Positions 27,641-40,832 of a stretch of DNA of 64,000 nucleotides are shown piece after piece. Position 1 is the stretch's first letter; each line of letters opens with the position of its first letter. The position numbers were made by a program, and so were the translations under genes. The stretch lies in assembly GCA_008360975.2 (NCBI GenBank), contig CM039181.1, positions 2,216,380-2,280,379 on the forward strand, given 5' to 3'. The DNA comes from Lichenostomus cassidix (taxonomy: Eukaryota > Chordata > Aves > Passeriformes > Meliphagidae). The notes under the pieces were generated by a model. It was not told where the DNA came from and made no database searches. It saw only the letters and a list, made by a program, of their open reading frames with translations.

Positions 27641-29484
27641 TTGAGCTTATTTAAGTTCACATGAAGTAATTACACAAGTTTTGGTCCCACTGCTGCCATC
27701 ACGTGCTGGTCTGACACACCAAAGAACCCACAGACCCTGTGAGTCCAGTTCAGTGTGATGCAGAGCCTGAATGTTGGTAATCCATATGCATAAACCATAA
27801 CTTCTTTAAAGACAAAAAAAATTCCTAAATTTCCACAAAGACAATTGTGGATGAGCTGACAAGTTATTGTTGGATGGAAATTGATACTTTCTTATTTCTG
27901 GTTCTGTTCACCATGGGTGCATACACCCTGAAGCATTTTTGTTTGGTTAAACTGTTTGCAGGGCTTGAAATTACTTCACACCTCATTTTGGATCAACTGA
28001 AATGACTTTTCTGGCAAATAAACTGTGGCAATTAATCAGTTTCTTTTGGACTACTTTCAATTTCAGCTTCAAACTCATACCTCCAGACAATGCTGCTTTA
28101 TTGCTGAGAGAACGATGACCTTTTCAGAAGATAAATAACCTTAGCTTCCACTGACTTCATTTCAGTTGTGTTCATGTGCATGTGTTTGTGTCTTTCTTAT
28201 CTGAGAGCCTGAAAATGAAGATGTGGACTTCTCCATCTACCCAATATTTTAAAGTAATATCATACAGGAAAACTGTAGCAGAGGTGTGGATGAACAGCCT
28301 TCCTGCATAGCCCTGCCTAGGCCGGCATTTTATTTTTCTGAGCAGCCCCCTGCAGCTCTCAGCAGGCCTGAAAAAAGGAAGGCAGACAATAAACAGCCTC
28401 ATTAAGCTACACAGGCCTGGTTCATTTCTGATCACTGCCTACGCTCTGTATCAAAGAAACACTATCTGTGGGATGAATTCATGTAATTAGAAACTTCTGT
28501 GATAAATACTCAAAAGACTACTTATGTACAGTCAGACAAGAAATCAAAAGATGTTTTCTGACAGCTTGATTTTGAAACATAAATTATTTTCTGTGATAAC
28601 AATTAATACATCTGCAATATCCTTGATTATTTTTCAAGAAACAAGAGGATAGTAAATTATTCTCAGACAAGTAATAACCCTTCCGTTGTGAGCCAGCAGG
28701 ATGAAAGATTCAACTCTGAAGCGCCAACTACATTATGTAAGTCTGCATACCTTGAATTATAGGGCTAGCAGCAATTGCAATTAGCAGAAGAAGGCATAAT
28801 TCAGGAAAGGGCTATTGGATAGTTTTCCAGGGCTGAAAGAACAGATTGAGAAATGCCCCAACAGGGACTTTTCAATCCTGAAGCACATGACTAGGAAGAA
28901 CCTTCTGGTCCTTCTGCCCATAACAAAAGGGCTGTCTGGTGAAAAAGCCATGCAGACACAGTGTCTGTTCCCCTCCCCTGTAAGCACAGTGTCCGCTGCT
29001 ACAGATTTGGCAATTGCACGAGCTCGGCCTCAGATTAGACTGTTTGTGCTTGGTTATTTTCACACACTGCCAAAATTTGCTGACAACACCAGGAAAAAAA
29101 AAAGGAAAGTAAAACTGGTGATTTTCAACAGTTTATAACTCAGCTCAGCCTAAGCAGGTTTTTATGGGACAAAGAACAGAGATTTCTCTGTAGACAGCAC
29201 TTTATTCCTGCCTAATTTAAAAGATTTGCTGTGAATGATGGAAACATTAGAACTTCTTAAAGAAAACATAACAAAACAAAAATCCTAGCAGTTCACTAGT
29301 ATTTCTCTACAGTAGATCAGGTTTGGTGATATAAATAGAGACCATTATCTGCCTCTCTCATAATTATTCGCAATAAAGTTTTTTTAAAGAAAATGAAAAT
29401 ATTAGACTTAAAGGAAGAGGACTTCCAAATACATAGTATTTCTTTAAGGAGTGAAATTTCTTGCTTGGAATAATTCACACTTGA

Positions 29485-29585
29485 GCTATTCTAGTGCCAC
29501 ACTATTCCCTAAGGAGTGTGAAATGATCTTCTCAGGGTTACAGAGTCAGTAGTAAACACAAGTTCTACTCTAAGAAACAGTATTT
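29485..29585 (-). mobile_element. Possible MIR-like SINE fragment
   Basis: Plus-strand GATCTTCTCAGGGTTACAGA followed by GTCAGTAGTAAACACAAGTT and CTACTC resembles the reverse complement of the MIR core (the AAGGTCACACAGCTAGTAAG-like block). It is short and diverged, so confidence is low. Confidence 0.35.
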
Positions 29586-31776
29586 TAAACATATATTTTC
29601 ACTAGCATAATATCTAACAACTTCCTATTAAAACCCAGAGGTAACTTTCTGGAGTCCCCTTGTTGCTTTAACACTTTCTTTTACTCCCTATCTAGAATCT
29701 CCTAAAGCAGCATTTCCTAAGCTGTTTTTCTTGTCTGCTCCCCAACCCCATTAGCTGACTGCAGGGCCTAGGCTGTTAAATCTACACCTCTATCAAATCT
29801 CAAATTTAATCAGTGCTGCTTTTGAGCATCTCAAACTCTTCCCACAGAAACATGCCCTAAAATTTGGGAAACAATCTTGCTTTACTGCACCTTTGAATGC
29901 TATCTGTACAACAGATAAAATGTCCTGTAAGAACACCAAAAGCAGCTGATTGGTTCATAGAACTGACCACTGATTCAATTACTGTTGGTTTTGAGTTGAA
30001 ATAGTAGAAAATACTGTAACAGTATGAGAAACTTTTTGCAAAACTAGAAAACAGATAAGAAGAGTGCTTTTCACAAAAGTCATAGGCTGGGGAAAGTTGG
30101 GCAACATACTGGAGTTTCTGTACAAAAATATAAGATATTTAATTGACTGGGAGCCCTCAGTAGAGACTTGTTTGCAATGGAGCCTCATGGTGAGGGTGAG
30201 TTTTTGAAGTTTGGATGCCTTTGGCAGCTTTATAGAACTTTAAGACAGAGCAGCTATGACTAAAACACGCTCAGCTAGTTAACTACACAAACGTAATGCT
30301 TTTTCCATCTTTCTCTCCATGTGCTGACAGCATTACCATTCTCTCCAGTGTTCTTCTTCCTCCTGAGGAACAATGGATCTACCAGTTCATGCAGTCCCTG
30401 ATACTACATTTCAGTACAAAAACTTTCCAACAATAACTTACACAGCTAAGAGAGGCCATCATTTAGAAGTGAGTAGTTATATTAGAGGATCTACACAATT
30501 CCAAATACATTTCAGGATATGCAGTACACTACGTGTAGATTTTAATGAGAAGGTTTGGCAGGGCAGTTTGGCAGAAGAAAGTACTGTCAAGTGATTGGAT
30601 ATGGGATACATCTCCAGTTGCTTTGGATTCCCACATCACCTAAAGAGCTATTCTTCCCATCCCCCCATACAGCAACTCTCAAGGCAGTCAAATTTATAGC
30701 TCAATAAAATTTTTTATTAAAAATAAAAAGTGTGGCTTTTAAGTACTGCTGTCTTCCAACATCCTTATGCCAGGTCTAGATCAGACTGTTGTAGCTGAAT
30801 ATGAAGCTGGGGAGGCTTGGCCCACTTTATACAGCACTCCTAAGTTAAAGTTTCAAGATCTAAGCCACCTCTTTCCATTTTGTAACAGCTGTTTTTCTAT
30901 CCTTTCATTAAAAAAAAAAAAAGAAAAGGAAAGGAAAGAGACCAGTGTAGAATAGTTAGATAAATAAATAATGGCTCACAAAACCACAGTGGAGGAACCA
31001 CTGCTAGTCCTGCCAATAAAAATGTTCCTTCTCTTCAGGGCTGGCTAAACAACTGAAAGTGTTTCTAATGAACTGCTGGCAGCACTATCCATCATTGCAC
31101 TAAATAGATTCATGTCTCCCTAAACTAAGGATAACTATTTATCTATAATGCACAGTCAGAAATTAGGAAGTATTTAAGCCTGAGAAGTCTAATCCCTCTC
31201 TTCTCCCCACCTCCTCAAAGGCTGGTTTTATCCAGGCTTCCTTGTGTAAAGATGATGAGAAAAGTCTGACAGAGAACTTCAAACTGCTCCAGTGCTAATG
31301 AATCATCTGCATGAGTTTGAAAAATACTTGAGCAGACCAGACATGTGCAGTCTGATTTTAACATTACAAACACTTGCCATTATGTTTATCTCCTCCCTGG
31401 GTTTTTTTTTTTGCCATTTGCTACACTGACTTGCACCTTACCTTGAAGTAGTTATAGGCTGTTGGGACCAAGATGGCACATTCATTAGACATAAAATAAT
31501 TGAGTCACAATAGTTGCTTAGGATGTTTGAAGATGCTATTGTGCAAATAACAGCAGTCTACTGTAAACAATCAAAAGGAAGAAATGTTTTCGAGCTCCAG
31601 TGGAAGTGTGAAAGTCATGTCAGTAATTCCTGGTGAGGATTCCCTTCTGAAGGCTCTGTTACAGATAGCTGCTGTCTGCAGAGACAGATCCATGCAGGGC
31701 TGTCTTTAGAATAGCAAGGATCAGAAAGGAATGCAGAGACATCAATAAAACACAAATAATGAAAGAAGACACTTAC

Positions 31777-31937
31777 TTCATTTCCAGGACTTCCTCCAAA
31801 TGTTTCCTTCTTTCAGCTCGTAGGTTGGTCAAATGGGTTTCCTTCTCAGCCAAAGACTGCTGTGTAGAGGACAATTTTGCTTTCATCGACTCCAACTCCT
31901 GTTTGACCTTCTCCATGGCCATCATCATCTCTTCTAC
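31777..31937 (-). CDS. ERC1: ERC1 internal coding exon, coiled-coil segment 3
   Basis: This exon encodes 53 full codons plus two bases. It starts V-E-E-M-M-M-A-M-E-K-V-K-Q-E-L and continues through K-A-K-L-S-S-T-Q-Q-S-L-A-E-K-E-T to R-A-E-R-R-K-H-L-E-E-V-L-E-M. It is a leucine- and charge-rich coiled coil of the ELKS/CAST family. R-R-K-H-L-E-E-V matches ERC1, whereas ERC2 has R-R-K-Q-L-E-E-I in my memory. Human ERC1 has V-E-E-L-L-M where this sequence reads V-E-E-M-M-M, a conservative change. The acceptor ends in TTTTAG behind a pyrimidine tract about 13-37 nt upstream. The donor GTAAGT is a perfect consensus. The exon starts in phase 0 and ends in phase 2, with the last AA joined to A from the next exon to make lysine. 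The phase-0 start lets it join either to the 44-residue cassette or directly to the exon at 52334-52469. Confidence 0.96.
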
Positions 31938-34900
31938 CTAAAACATTTTTGGAGAAGACAGGAGGAGAGAAAAATAGTGCAGAGTGATCAGCTGGAATTT
32001 ACTAAAAGTCACAGCTAAACTGGAGCACAAAGGTTCCCAGTGAATGGATGCTACAGAGCACTTCTGCAGGCTGGAGGCTCTCCCAGTGCTGTGGACAGGA
32101 TGGCTACACTTGACCAAAGCCTGCTGGTGAATTAACTCAATTTGGTCACTGCAACATCACGATGACAATACAAACCTTCAACTCTTCTGTATTTCTGTTT
32201 CAGAAAATGTACCACAAGGATAACAGGATAGCCTGTGTATGTTAACACTGGCCCACAAAAATGCAAGGTATTAAATGAAACACATTGATAATACACCAAA
32301 AGGATAAAAAACTTGCACTGTTTCATACAGGTGGTATTCTTATGCTCAGCAAACTGAAAAAAAATTGCAATTATCATAAACTATTCAAAATGTACAGCCA
32401 AAAATTCATCTAGTAATTAACAGACCAAAGGAGAATTTCAGTAACAGGTAGTCCAAACATGGCTAAAATAACCAAACTTTCCTTGTTTTATTAGTGTTTA
32501 GTGTACAAAATAAGATCAGAAAATCTATCAATTTTTAAAACAAAGAGAAAAATCCATAACATGAATTAGAAAAAATAGATCAGAAAAGAATGCAAAGAAG
32601 AACTGCAGAAATAATGAGCAGCAAAATACTACTAGGATGGAAACTGATTCTTAGAAAATTGGTGGGGTAGTGAAGGTGCACTTGTGCATCAGCTGCTAGG
32701 ATATCAGCTTCTGCTTCCTTTGGGTGGATCAGAAATACCCACACAGACATTTTCCTTTAAACTGAAAAGAGCCACGCCAACTATAAACCCCTCAGCCTGA
32801 ACTGAAAACCACCTGAAACCAACAAGCCCCGAGCCAACTGCAACAGTCCAAAGGGCTGTGTCAATCTGTCAGCTGCCAAGAGAAAACAATCTGTGAAGCA
32901 ACATCTTCTCCACAATCAGGTTTGAAATGGTTCTGACAGGCTTCCTCCTGCTGCCAGCCATCAGGGTCTGTGATGCTAACACTGAAGGACTGATGTGCTT
33001 GATGCTGATCTGGAGTGTGACAACTCTGTGCTGTTTGGAAGGCATGAGGAGACTGAGATGGAGGCCAAGGCTCCTAGGGAGAGGAGCCAAAGGCTAATTC
33101 TGCAAGAGTATCTCCTAGCAGTGGTTACTGCAGGCACCTAATCGGTTTCTCATCACTCTGTTTGATAACTCTTTTAATTCTAAGGCTCTGGTTTGTATTT
33201 TTGCAGGTCAACAAAAAATTGATCTAATCATCTACTAGGAATGGCTGGAATGAGAGTGACTTTTAAACTGTGCCAACAACTTGGTTCACAGAACTGTCAT
33301 TACCTTCCATGCTCTCCAGCAAGGGCCATTTGTCAGGCAATTTGCTAAAGTCAAAGTTCACCAAAATAGTGATGATTTTATTCACAGTAAAGATTTCATT
33401 GTTCATATCCATCAGGTTGTAGATAGTCCACGGGTCTATTTCAATTAAACTTCTACTAAACAAAACATTTTATTTGGCAGCTTATGAATCTTAGTGCAGA
33501 CCTATCCCAGTAAGCAGTCCTGTGAGAAATGATAGAGGAATATTCACGAGAAGCAAACTACTTGAAATGCACATCTAATTTAGCCTGTACAAAACCCTTG
33601 AAACCTACCCTTGATTTTTTTTTCCCTTGAGAGCAGCTAATTATATAATAAAGAAAAAATATTTGCCAAAACCAGAGTTCTTGGCATGCTGAGACATTTC
33701 CAGAGACATGCTGTTGACATTTTCAATTTAACTGCGGGCAAGTTTGTGCCCTGTCAGATATAACTAGAAAGTCTCCACCCACTTCAGAATTTGTAAACAG
33801 TGAACTCTTGCTCCTCTTTTCTCTTTGCTCAAATGACAGTATATAAAATAAAATGTATCTTTGACTATCTAGGACTTAGCCATGATTCAGTTCTCTGTAG
33901 GCAGGCCAGAAATTTCAGAGAATACAGGCACAAATACCAACACTAGTTATTTTCCACGATCTTCGTGTAAATCCATCACTAGAGATCTTTTTAAAACCAC
34001 CTCAGCCAGCTAACATGTATATTTAAAATTATTTACTTTCTAAACACAGACCTGTCCTGTATAAATAAGAAATTAGCATTGTAAGACAAAACATAATAAT
34101 CTTTACTTTTGCCCAAAATTAATTAGGCAAGCAAAACAAGTCTTGCAGTTAAAAGTCAGTAGAAAGAATACTAGAAGGACTGAAAAAAATAACATTTCTC
34201 CAAGTGTCACTCTCTCAGATGACAGTCTCCTATTTTTCTACAGCTCTTGAGTTTTTAAAGTACTTTTTATCTCACTATGTACATTGCTGAAACGATAAAG
34301 AGACTGCAAATTTCAGCATTATCTTTTACTCAGTTGAACTGATTAGACTGCAGAGTAGGAAAAGAAAGACATGAAATAAAGACAAAGACAAGAGATCTGG
34401 CTCCATGTAAACTTGTTTGGATCCCAGAAAAATTTCCTAGAACAGATGTTAAGACATGGAAAAAGCACAGGCCAGACTTGGGACTTAGGCATGTAATTTA
34501 ACTGCCTCCAGTAACATATTACAGGGAGAAAGCACTGAGTCTGACATAACTTGGACTGCCAGCAGGACCAGATGGTCTGCTTAAATCACAAGCTAATAAA
34601 CCTTTACACAAAATAAGAGGGAAATGAATTATGGTTTCATCATAGCCCCAATTTCGTTAAAGCAGTAGGGTGGCTTTAAGATACTCTTAAAGACTATATC
34701 CAAGACACTTAACTAAATTCTTGGCTATTCTGAATTAAGGGAACAAATTTCAATTTGCTATAGATGTTGGGGTAGCTGGTAGGCATAGCTTCTTAAGAGC
34801 TAAAAATATCAGAGGAAAAGGAGAGAAATCAATAAAAAACAAGAAGAATCTTCCTCTCTCTCAGTAAAATTATACTGCAATGTCTGATTTGTAAGGTAAG

Positions 34901-37527
34901 GACAGCCCTCAACCACAGAACAGCTGAAAGCTCTGTCTCACCACACAGACTGGAGCTCTGGCTTCAATTCAAGCCCCTCTTATTCAGCACCAGTGCACAG
35001 GATGCAGTAATTAAGATGTTTCTATACATCACTTCTACCTGCATCTCAAAGGGGATGCCAGACTTGCAGCAGCCCTTTTGCCAAAGTCAGCTGTGCACAG
35101 CATTAGAGGAATGTGGCAAACTGCACATGGAGAAGGAGTTCTGTTTAAAGAGGGGAGTGAGTGTTGAAGCTGTGAAAATGGCTGGTGGATTATCAGTTCT
35201 CCAGAGAAAAAGCAGGGTCTTTTGATAATCTGTAATATACAACAGGAATGTCAGGGATGAACTTCGTCTTTCTTTACAACACTGTGTGGCTTTCTTAAGT
35301 TTCTGTGCCTTTGGTTTTTAGGCTGTTTGGATTTTGTACATTCAGCATACCTGATAAAACAGTGTCTTGGTGGTTTAAAAGAACTGGTGCCACTGTTCTG
35401 TTCCTATGTTATTAAATGGGAAAAAGGAGAGGAGCAGATAAAGAGTGAGAAGAACAAAAGCCTATGGTCTGAAAACCTGCAGGATACTGCAGATGAATGC
35501 AATTTTTCTTATCACTATGAAACTGAGATATTTAGACAGCTGATGTCTCTTATTTCCATGAGCTGGCCTCTCAACAAAAACTTCATTATAAAAAATGCAT
35601 CTGATAATAAAAAGGAGTTAATGCTGTGTATTGCTCTTTACTGTCTCCACTGATGGCTCAAGGCAATGAAGAGCACTGATCAGATTGACCAGATATCTGA
35701 CACGACCCTGTCAGTCCTGCAGAAGCCACACAAACATAAACAAGGAAGTCTCTGTCAAGGGATCTGTTACTTGAGTATCCATCAAGTGTTTTTTGCTCAT
35801 ACTGTGAGAGCACTGAGCTTCTGTATGAAGAAAGTGGAATCAGAATTCACAGATGTTTGGGAAAGAAAAAACTCCGGAGCGTTCAGGAGTCAGTAAGTCC
35901 CAGCTGTGTCCAGTTAGGATGTTTGGAGGTAGCTTTGACAGTTGTATCTCCTGAATGTGGGCCATAACCTACATAAATAAGCAACAGCCGACTGCTGGGA
36001 CAAGAGCTCTGGAGAAGGAAACAGTAATTGCTTCTGCTTAACACAAAGTATTTGAGTCAGGCCTTGGAAAAAAGTTAGTGAAAACTGAATTGTGATTTCT
36101 ACTGAGGAAAAGAAACCTGTTTTAGTCACTGGTATCTGAAGACTATAAGTTACAATTCTATTTCTCCATTTTCCTCATGTAAAACCATTATCCAATGAAA
36201 CAGTCTCATTCTGTTTTTTAACCTGTTTAGACCTAACTGAATAATATTCAAGGTAAATATTTAAGGCTGTGCTACACAACACAGTAAAGACTGTCAATTT
36301 ATATAGCACAGATTGATTTTCCAAAGAGAAAAATTCTGGGATAATACATTAACTCACTACAAGCAGTGATAATGTTATGCTAATTCCACATACAACTTTA
36401 ACACTCTTTTCCCAAAAGACATTAAGGATCATGAACATAAATAAATGAAAGCACATGCACATGCAATGCCATGAGAAGGCTGAACATGTGGCAAACTGAA
36501 GAAGCACAGTCTGTTGGCAGCTCAAGAAAGTTTCCACCTCTATGGACTTGTGGAAGCAGATCTTTAGCATTGCAGTTAACAGAAAGCAAATAGCAGAACC
36601 CAACCACAATAAATAAAAAGAACTTCCACTATTTGGAGCCAACTGAATTCAGACTGAAATTCAGTGAAGGGTTTGAAGGAATCCAGTAGTAAACAGCAGT
36701 AAAGGAAAGTCTGGAAGCTTTTGTGTGAGTAGGAAATATTTCAAATGAAGAGGCATCCTCAATTTAATGAACCTCAAACTTGGCACCTCTTCTGTTTTTT
36801 TCTATATAGAAGAATACTATGGAAAGGAAAACAATTTCTTTTCTTGCACTTCATGGATTTGGCGAAAAATCAATTATGTCAAAAAAGAACATATTTTTCA
36901 ATTTACGAATCTAATGTTCAAGTCTAGTGAGCTTTTCTAATGCTTTAATCTACATATTATTGTATCACACTTGCATTTAAGATCACAGTTAAAGAATGTA
37001 ACTGGAAAAGAAATTTAAAATTAAAAAAGCACACGACCAGCTTAAACAAATATTAACACAAGTATTTGTGTGGGTCCTTACAATCACAAGCAAGCATTAG
37101 TGTAAACAAATCTGCAAGAATTTGATTTTCTCTTGAGCCACAACAAATAAAAGCTATCTAGAGCTAGGTGCTTAAGAAAATAATATAATAGGCAGAGAGA
37201 TGCCAAGATAGAGCTTTTTCTGGAATATCTGACTATAATAAATGGCATAATGCAAAATTGGTATTTATCTATTAAAAAATAAAAAGGGATGAAAATACAG
37301 ACAAAGTGATCTTAAAATCAGCACTTGCATCAAATGTATGTATAACAGTTTCCATCAGTATTTCTCATTTCATTAAATGAAAAGGTGACTTATATGGAGA
37401 AATGCTCAATGTATATTTTGCAGAGGTTAATTATCCTTTCAGTGTCCCCAGTTCTCCTGAAAGTCATCAAACTTTGACTACTTTGCAACCTTAAACGAGA
37501 GCAACAAATTAAACAAAAACAAAGTCA

Positions 37528-37671
37528 TCATCCCTGAAGGAGTTTAAAAGACAGGTAGATGTGGTGCTCAGGGACATGGCTTAGTGGTGGGCTTGGCAGT
37601 GTCAGGTTAATGGTTGGACTCGATGATCTTAGAGATCTTTGCCAACCTAAACATTTCTATGGTTCTAGAAG
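37528..37671 (+). mobile_element. CR1 LINE 3' end (short copy)
   Basis: Contains CATCCCTGAAGGAGTTTAAA, GTGGTGCTCAGGGACATGGC, GGTTGGACTCGATGATCTTA, then GATCTTTGCCAACCTAAACA and TTTCTATGGTTCT. This is the 3' terminus of a CR1 subfamily different from the copy at 13082. It is about 140 bp, strongly 5'-truncated and antisense to ERC1. Confidence 0.9.
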
Positions 37672-40023
37672 ATTTAGAAGTTTCTTTTCTCTATAATGTT
37701 AGAAAAAGATCTCTGCCTCAAAGTCATTAGGCATGATTTTCTATTCATCATTTCTCTCTCTACTCATTCTTCCCATCTGGAGGCAAAAAAACCTCCCAAG
37801 CCCCCAGCTCAGCACAGCTGAACACAAGACAGAAAATATTCCACTGTTTCACCTCTTAAAAGGTACATTACTGAATGCAGAGGGAATTACATACCAAATT
37901 ACCTCTCCCTTGGAGGGAGTGTGACTCAGTACAAATCTGCGTATTTTTAAAGGAAAAGGTTATGTAATCCATTTAAATATCCAGGGAAAAGAAGTAACTT
38001 TAGGGAGATGCAGTGCTCCTAAAAATTACTGCAAACATATTCACTGACAAGGATGCAGTGCACAGTGAGCTTTAGTTACCCAACTTCCTCTAAGCAAAGC
38101 AGAACAATCAGACAGAAGAATAGAAAAAAGTAAATCTCTTAGAGAACAATGGTAAGATTATACTTTGGGCTGACACAGACTTAAAAAATCTCTTGAAAAT
38201 TTATACCAGTAAAACAAATTAAAATGTAAGTTTTTAGCACAGAATTTTACTTAACATTACCTAAGTACACAAATTACTTTGCACATGTACATATATACAC
38301 ACACTCAAAAGCCAAAATGATTTTGGCAGACTTTTACATAAAAGAGCTTTTCAGAAGGTATTCAAGAGAAGTTCAGCCAAAGAAATGTAAACTCCTCAGA
38401 AAAATCAGTGGGAAGCAATGAGGCTCCAGCACCTTCATCCCAAGCCATACCTTGGATTACTGCCTTGATCTCCAATCTCTTAGTTTATCAAATTTCTCAT
38501 TAGCAGATATAGAAGAGACAAAAACATTCATTAAAAATAAACTGTCCAGCACATGTTACAGAGCATTCAGAATTCTGACATTTCTATGGTGCTTAGAAAA
38601 CATCTATAGGTAAGTGGCTCATGAGAAATTCCACTTTGTATTTTTCATTTACAGAGACTGGCAGGAAGTAACTTAGTGCATCAGAATTTGTATTGTGAAA
38701 TAATTCCAGCTCTCAACATATGTGAGAAAATATTTCAGATCTATTCTGCCATCTCTAAGGAAAAAACCTTTATGATAGAAGTGTTTACCTGAGAAATCCT
38801 ACCTTCAGCCTTATGGGGAGTACTTACAAAGAAGTCTCCACACACCTTCTGACCTTCCACACAGAGGACTGAACTAGTGGGATCACCCCAGTGCTACATG
38901 ACCCCACAGCTGGAAGGAATTCACAACAATATTTACATGGAGGATTCATCAGGGGCACCATCAAAACCAGGTGACTGTTAATAGAAAGGCTTGAAGAACT
39001 TTCAAGGTTTCCATCTATGCAAGATTGCCTCATCTGCTTTCTGCACAGCAGGGTTTCTGCCATACAGATCAGTAAGGATAATAAAACTATGCCAAATCAG
39101 TGGGTGCACTGCTCCCAGCAGGAAATGCCTGATTTTATTTTTGGGAAAGATGAAAGAAAGGACAGGTCTAAAATCCTGAAATAAACAGAAAGCTATAGTC
39201 AGCAGGAAACATCTTGCATACCCAGGCTGTGTATTAACAGTTAACCCACTGTCACAGTTAATACACACTGACAGAACATTTTCAACCACAGGATTAAAGA
39301 GAGCAAGATTTTAATCGATAACAGATATCTAAGAATCAGGAAATCCAGGGTGGCTTCATGGACACTGTAATTCAAATCTGAAGCCTATAAAATATCACAA
39401 CACCACACACCATGAGATGATGGAGGGTAGGATTACACAACACGAGGCTACAATAACAACACTAAATATTGGGGCAGAGGCACACACAAAGGAGATGTCC
39501 TCATACCTTGAACCACCTAAAGCCAAAATGGTTGATCTCATGCACTGATTCATTAAAAAGCTTCAGACAGGCAGTGAAGTGGCAGAATGGTAGAAAGCAA
39601 AATAAACAGAAGAGGGGAAAAAAAGCATGCAATTAAAAGCAAATTATAATCAGTTTGAACAACATCAACATTTTAAAAATCACATGTATCACTCACACTT
39701 GGTGTAAGAATATTAATAACTTACACGATTTGTGAAAGGCAAACGATTTGCCATTGATAGTATATAGAACATAGAGTCTAGCGTTTTAAAATTCTGAAAT
39801 TATCTGTGTTTCTCTTTCAAAATTCTACAAAAAACATCCACAGAACATAATAAAAAAAGAGGGCATTCTTTAAAAGTAATTGAAGAAATATGCACTGAAA
39901 AACATTTTTAGGGAAGTCTCCTCTGCACCTTGGAAAAACAGCTACTTCCAACCACTTTGGTCTGATTGTGTTTAACTGTTAATTGATCCCTAAGACTGAA
40001 CATCCAATTCTAACTATCAATTT

Positions 40024-40062
40024 TATGTATATATATACACACACATACGTACATATAGATAT
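40024..40062. repeat. TA/CA compound microsatellite
   Basis: An alternating purine-pyrimidine run, TATGTATATATATACACACA followed by CATACGTACATATAGATAT. It is likely length-variable and lies in the intron downstream of the probable cassette exon. Confidence 0.8.
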
Positions 40063-40700
40063 GAAAAATATTTTTATATTTATGTATTTTTTATGTTCTT
40101 TGAGCAACAGTTTCTAGGTGCTCAAAGAATGTAAAACTGGTCACTTTGTCTTGTAACTAATCAATTAAAACATTATGACATCCTAGGCATCAAATCATAT
40201 ACTAGTTTGATTACTTTTGTGCCTCATCATAGAGCCCAGTCCTTTGTCAGATATATGTTTTCCTTCCAAGGAGATCTAGTCTTTGAAGTGGCATTCACAA
40301 CCCAGTTAGCATTTCTATTTTGTGTCACTTTTTTGAAGGCTGCAAGAAATTTGGAAGGAAGGCATTCTTGCAAGCAAATTCCAAAGTATGCCTTACACAA
40401 GGGAAGACAGCTTTGACAGGCAAGACAAATCAGAAGAGTTACTACTTGAAAAAATATTTTAAAAGCTCAGGATACCTTATATTTTGATTTCAATTTCAAG
40501 AAAATCTTACCTATGAAATACAACTTATCACGAAGGCTTTGCAGATTTTATGAGGTCTGTTACCTAATGCTGGAACAGAAGTACAGGATCATCAAAAGAA
40601 AACCAGCTGTGTTTCACACAGGAAAGCAGGGAAAATAGTACTTTACTGTCTGGTTACTTTTTCCTAAGAGGACTACTGGTGACTTTACAAGATTGCAGAC

Positions 40701-40832
40701 CTGTTTCTCAGCATTGATCCTGGCTGACTCCTCTTGTGCTAGCACCATTTCCCGCTCTGCAGTTATCTGAACACTTTCTCTGAGAGCCTCTTCCAATTCT
40801 TCAATCCGATCATCCTTTTTACGCAGATTGTC
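40701..40832 (-). CDS. ERC1: ERC1 internal coding exon, probable alternatively spliced 44-residue cassette
   Basis: Exactly 132 nt (44 codons), phase 0 at both ends, so skipping it keeps the frame. The translation opens D-N-L-R-K-K-D-D-R-I-E-E-L-E-E, passes through V-Q-I-T-A-E-R-E-M-V-L-A-Q-E-E, and ends N-A-E-K-Q. This is the ERC1-specific heptad block; as I recall, ERC2 goes straight from its Q-H-L-Q equivalent to I-E-E-L-M, without it. Two residues differ from the human sequence I remember (D-N-L for D-S-L, A-R-I-N for A-R-T-N). The acceptor is CATTTTCCAG, and its pyrimidine tract is broken by purines. The donor CAG/GTCTGC is poor, without the A at +4 and G at +5. A better donor sequence, CTT/GTAAAG, lies 12 nt downstream. 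Exon identity is close to certain. Regulated inclusion is inferred from the symmetry and weak splice sites. Confidence 0.95.

Larger units (their letters stand above)
4602..31776 (-). other. ERC1 intron, 27,175 bp
   Basis: The largest complete intron in the window, bounded by donor GTAAGT at its high-coordinate end and acceptor CTTTTTCAG at its low-coordinate end. It contains a CR1 fragment (13082-13388), MIR-like fragments (10120-10290, 23935-24055, 29485-29585), an AT-rich simple repeat (9564-9622), a G-rich tract (16656-16675) and a possible CTCF-like sequence (27622-27640). The stretch 16260-16730 is noticeably more GC-rich than its surroundings and carries overlapping open frames on both strands, none recognisable. 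I see nothing nameable in the remainder. Confidence 0.85.
31938..40700 (-). other. ERC1 intron, 8,763 bp
   Basis: Complete intron between the probable cassette exon and the exon at 31777-31937. Its donor is GTCTGC and its acceptor TTTTAG. It holds a CR1 3' end at 37528-37671 and TA/CA-rich simple sequence near 38283-38305 and 40024-40062. No further coding exon is recognisable. Confidence 0.85.

Noticed and set aside
34440..34520. Possible further MIR fragment
   Set aside because: Only a short CTTGGGACTTAGGCATGTAA-like block matches. Too little to support.
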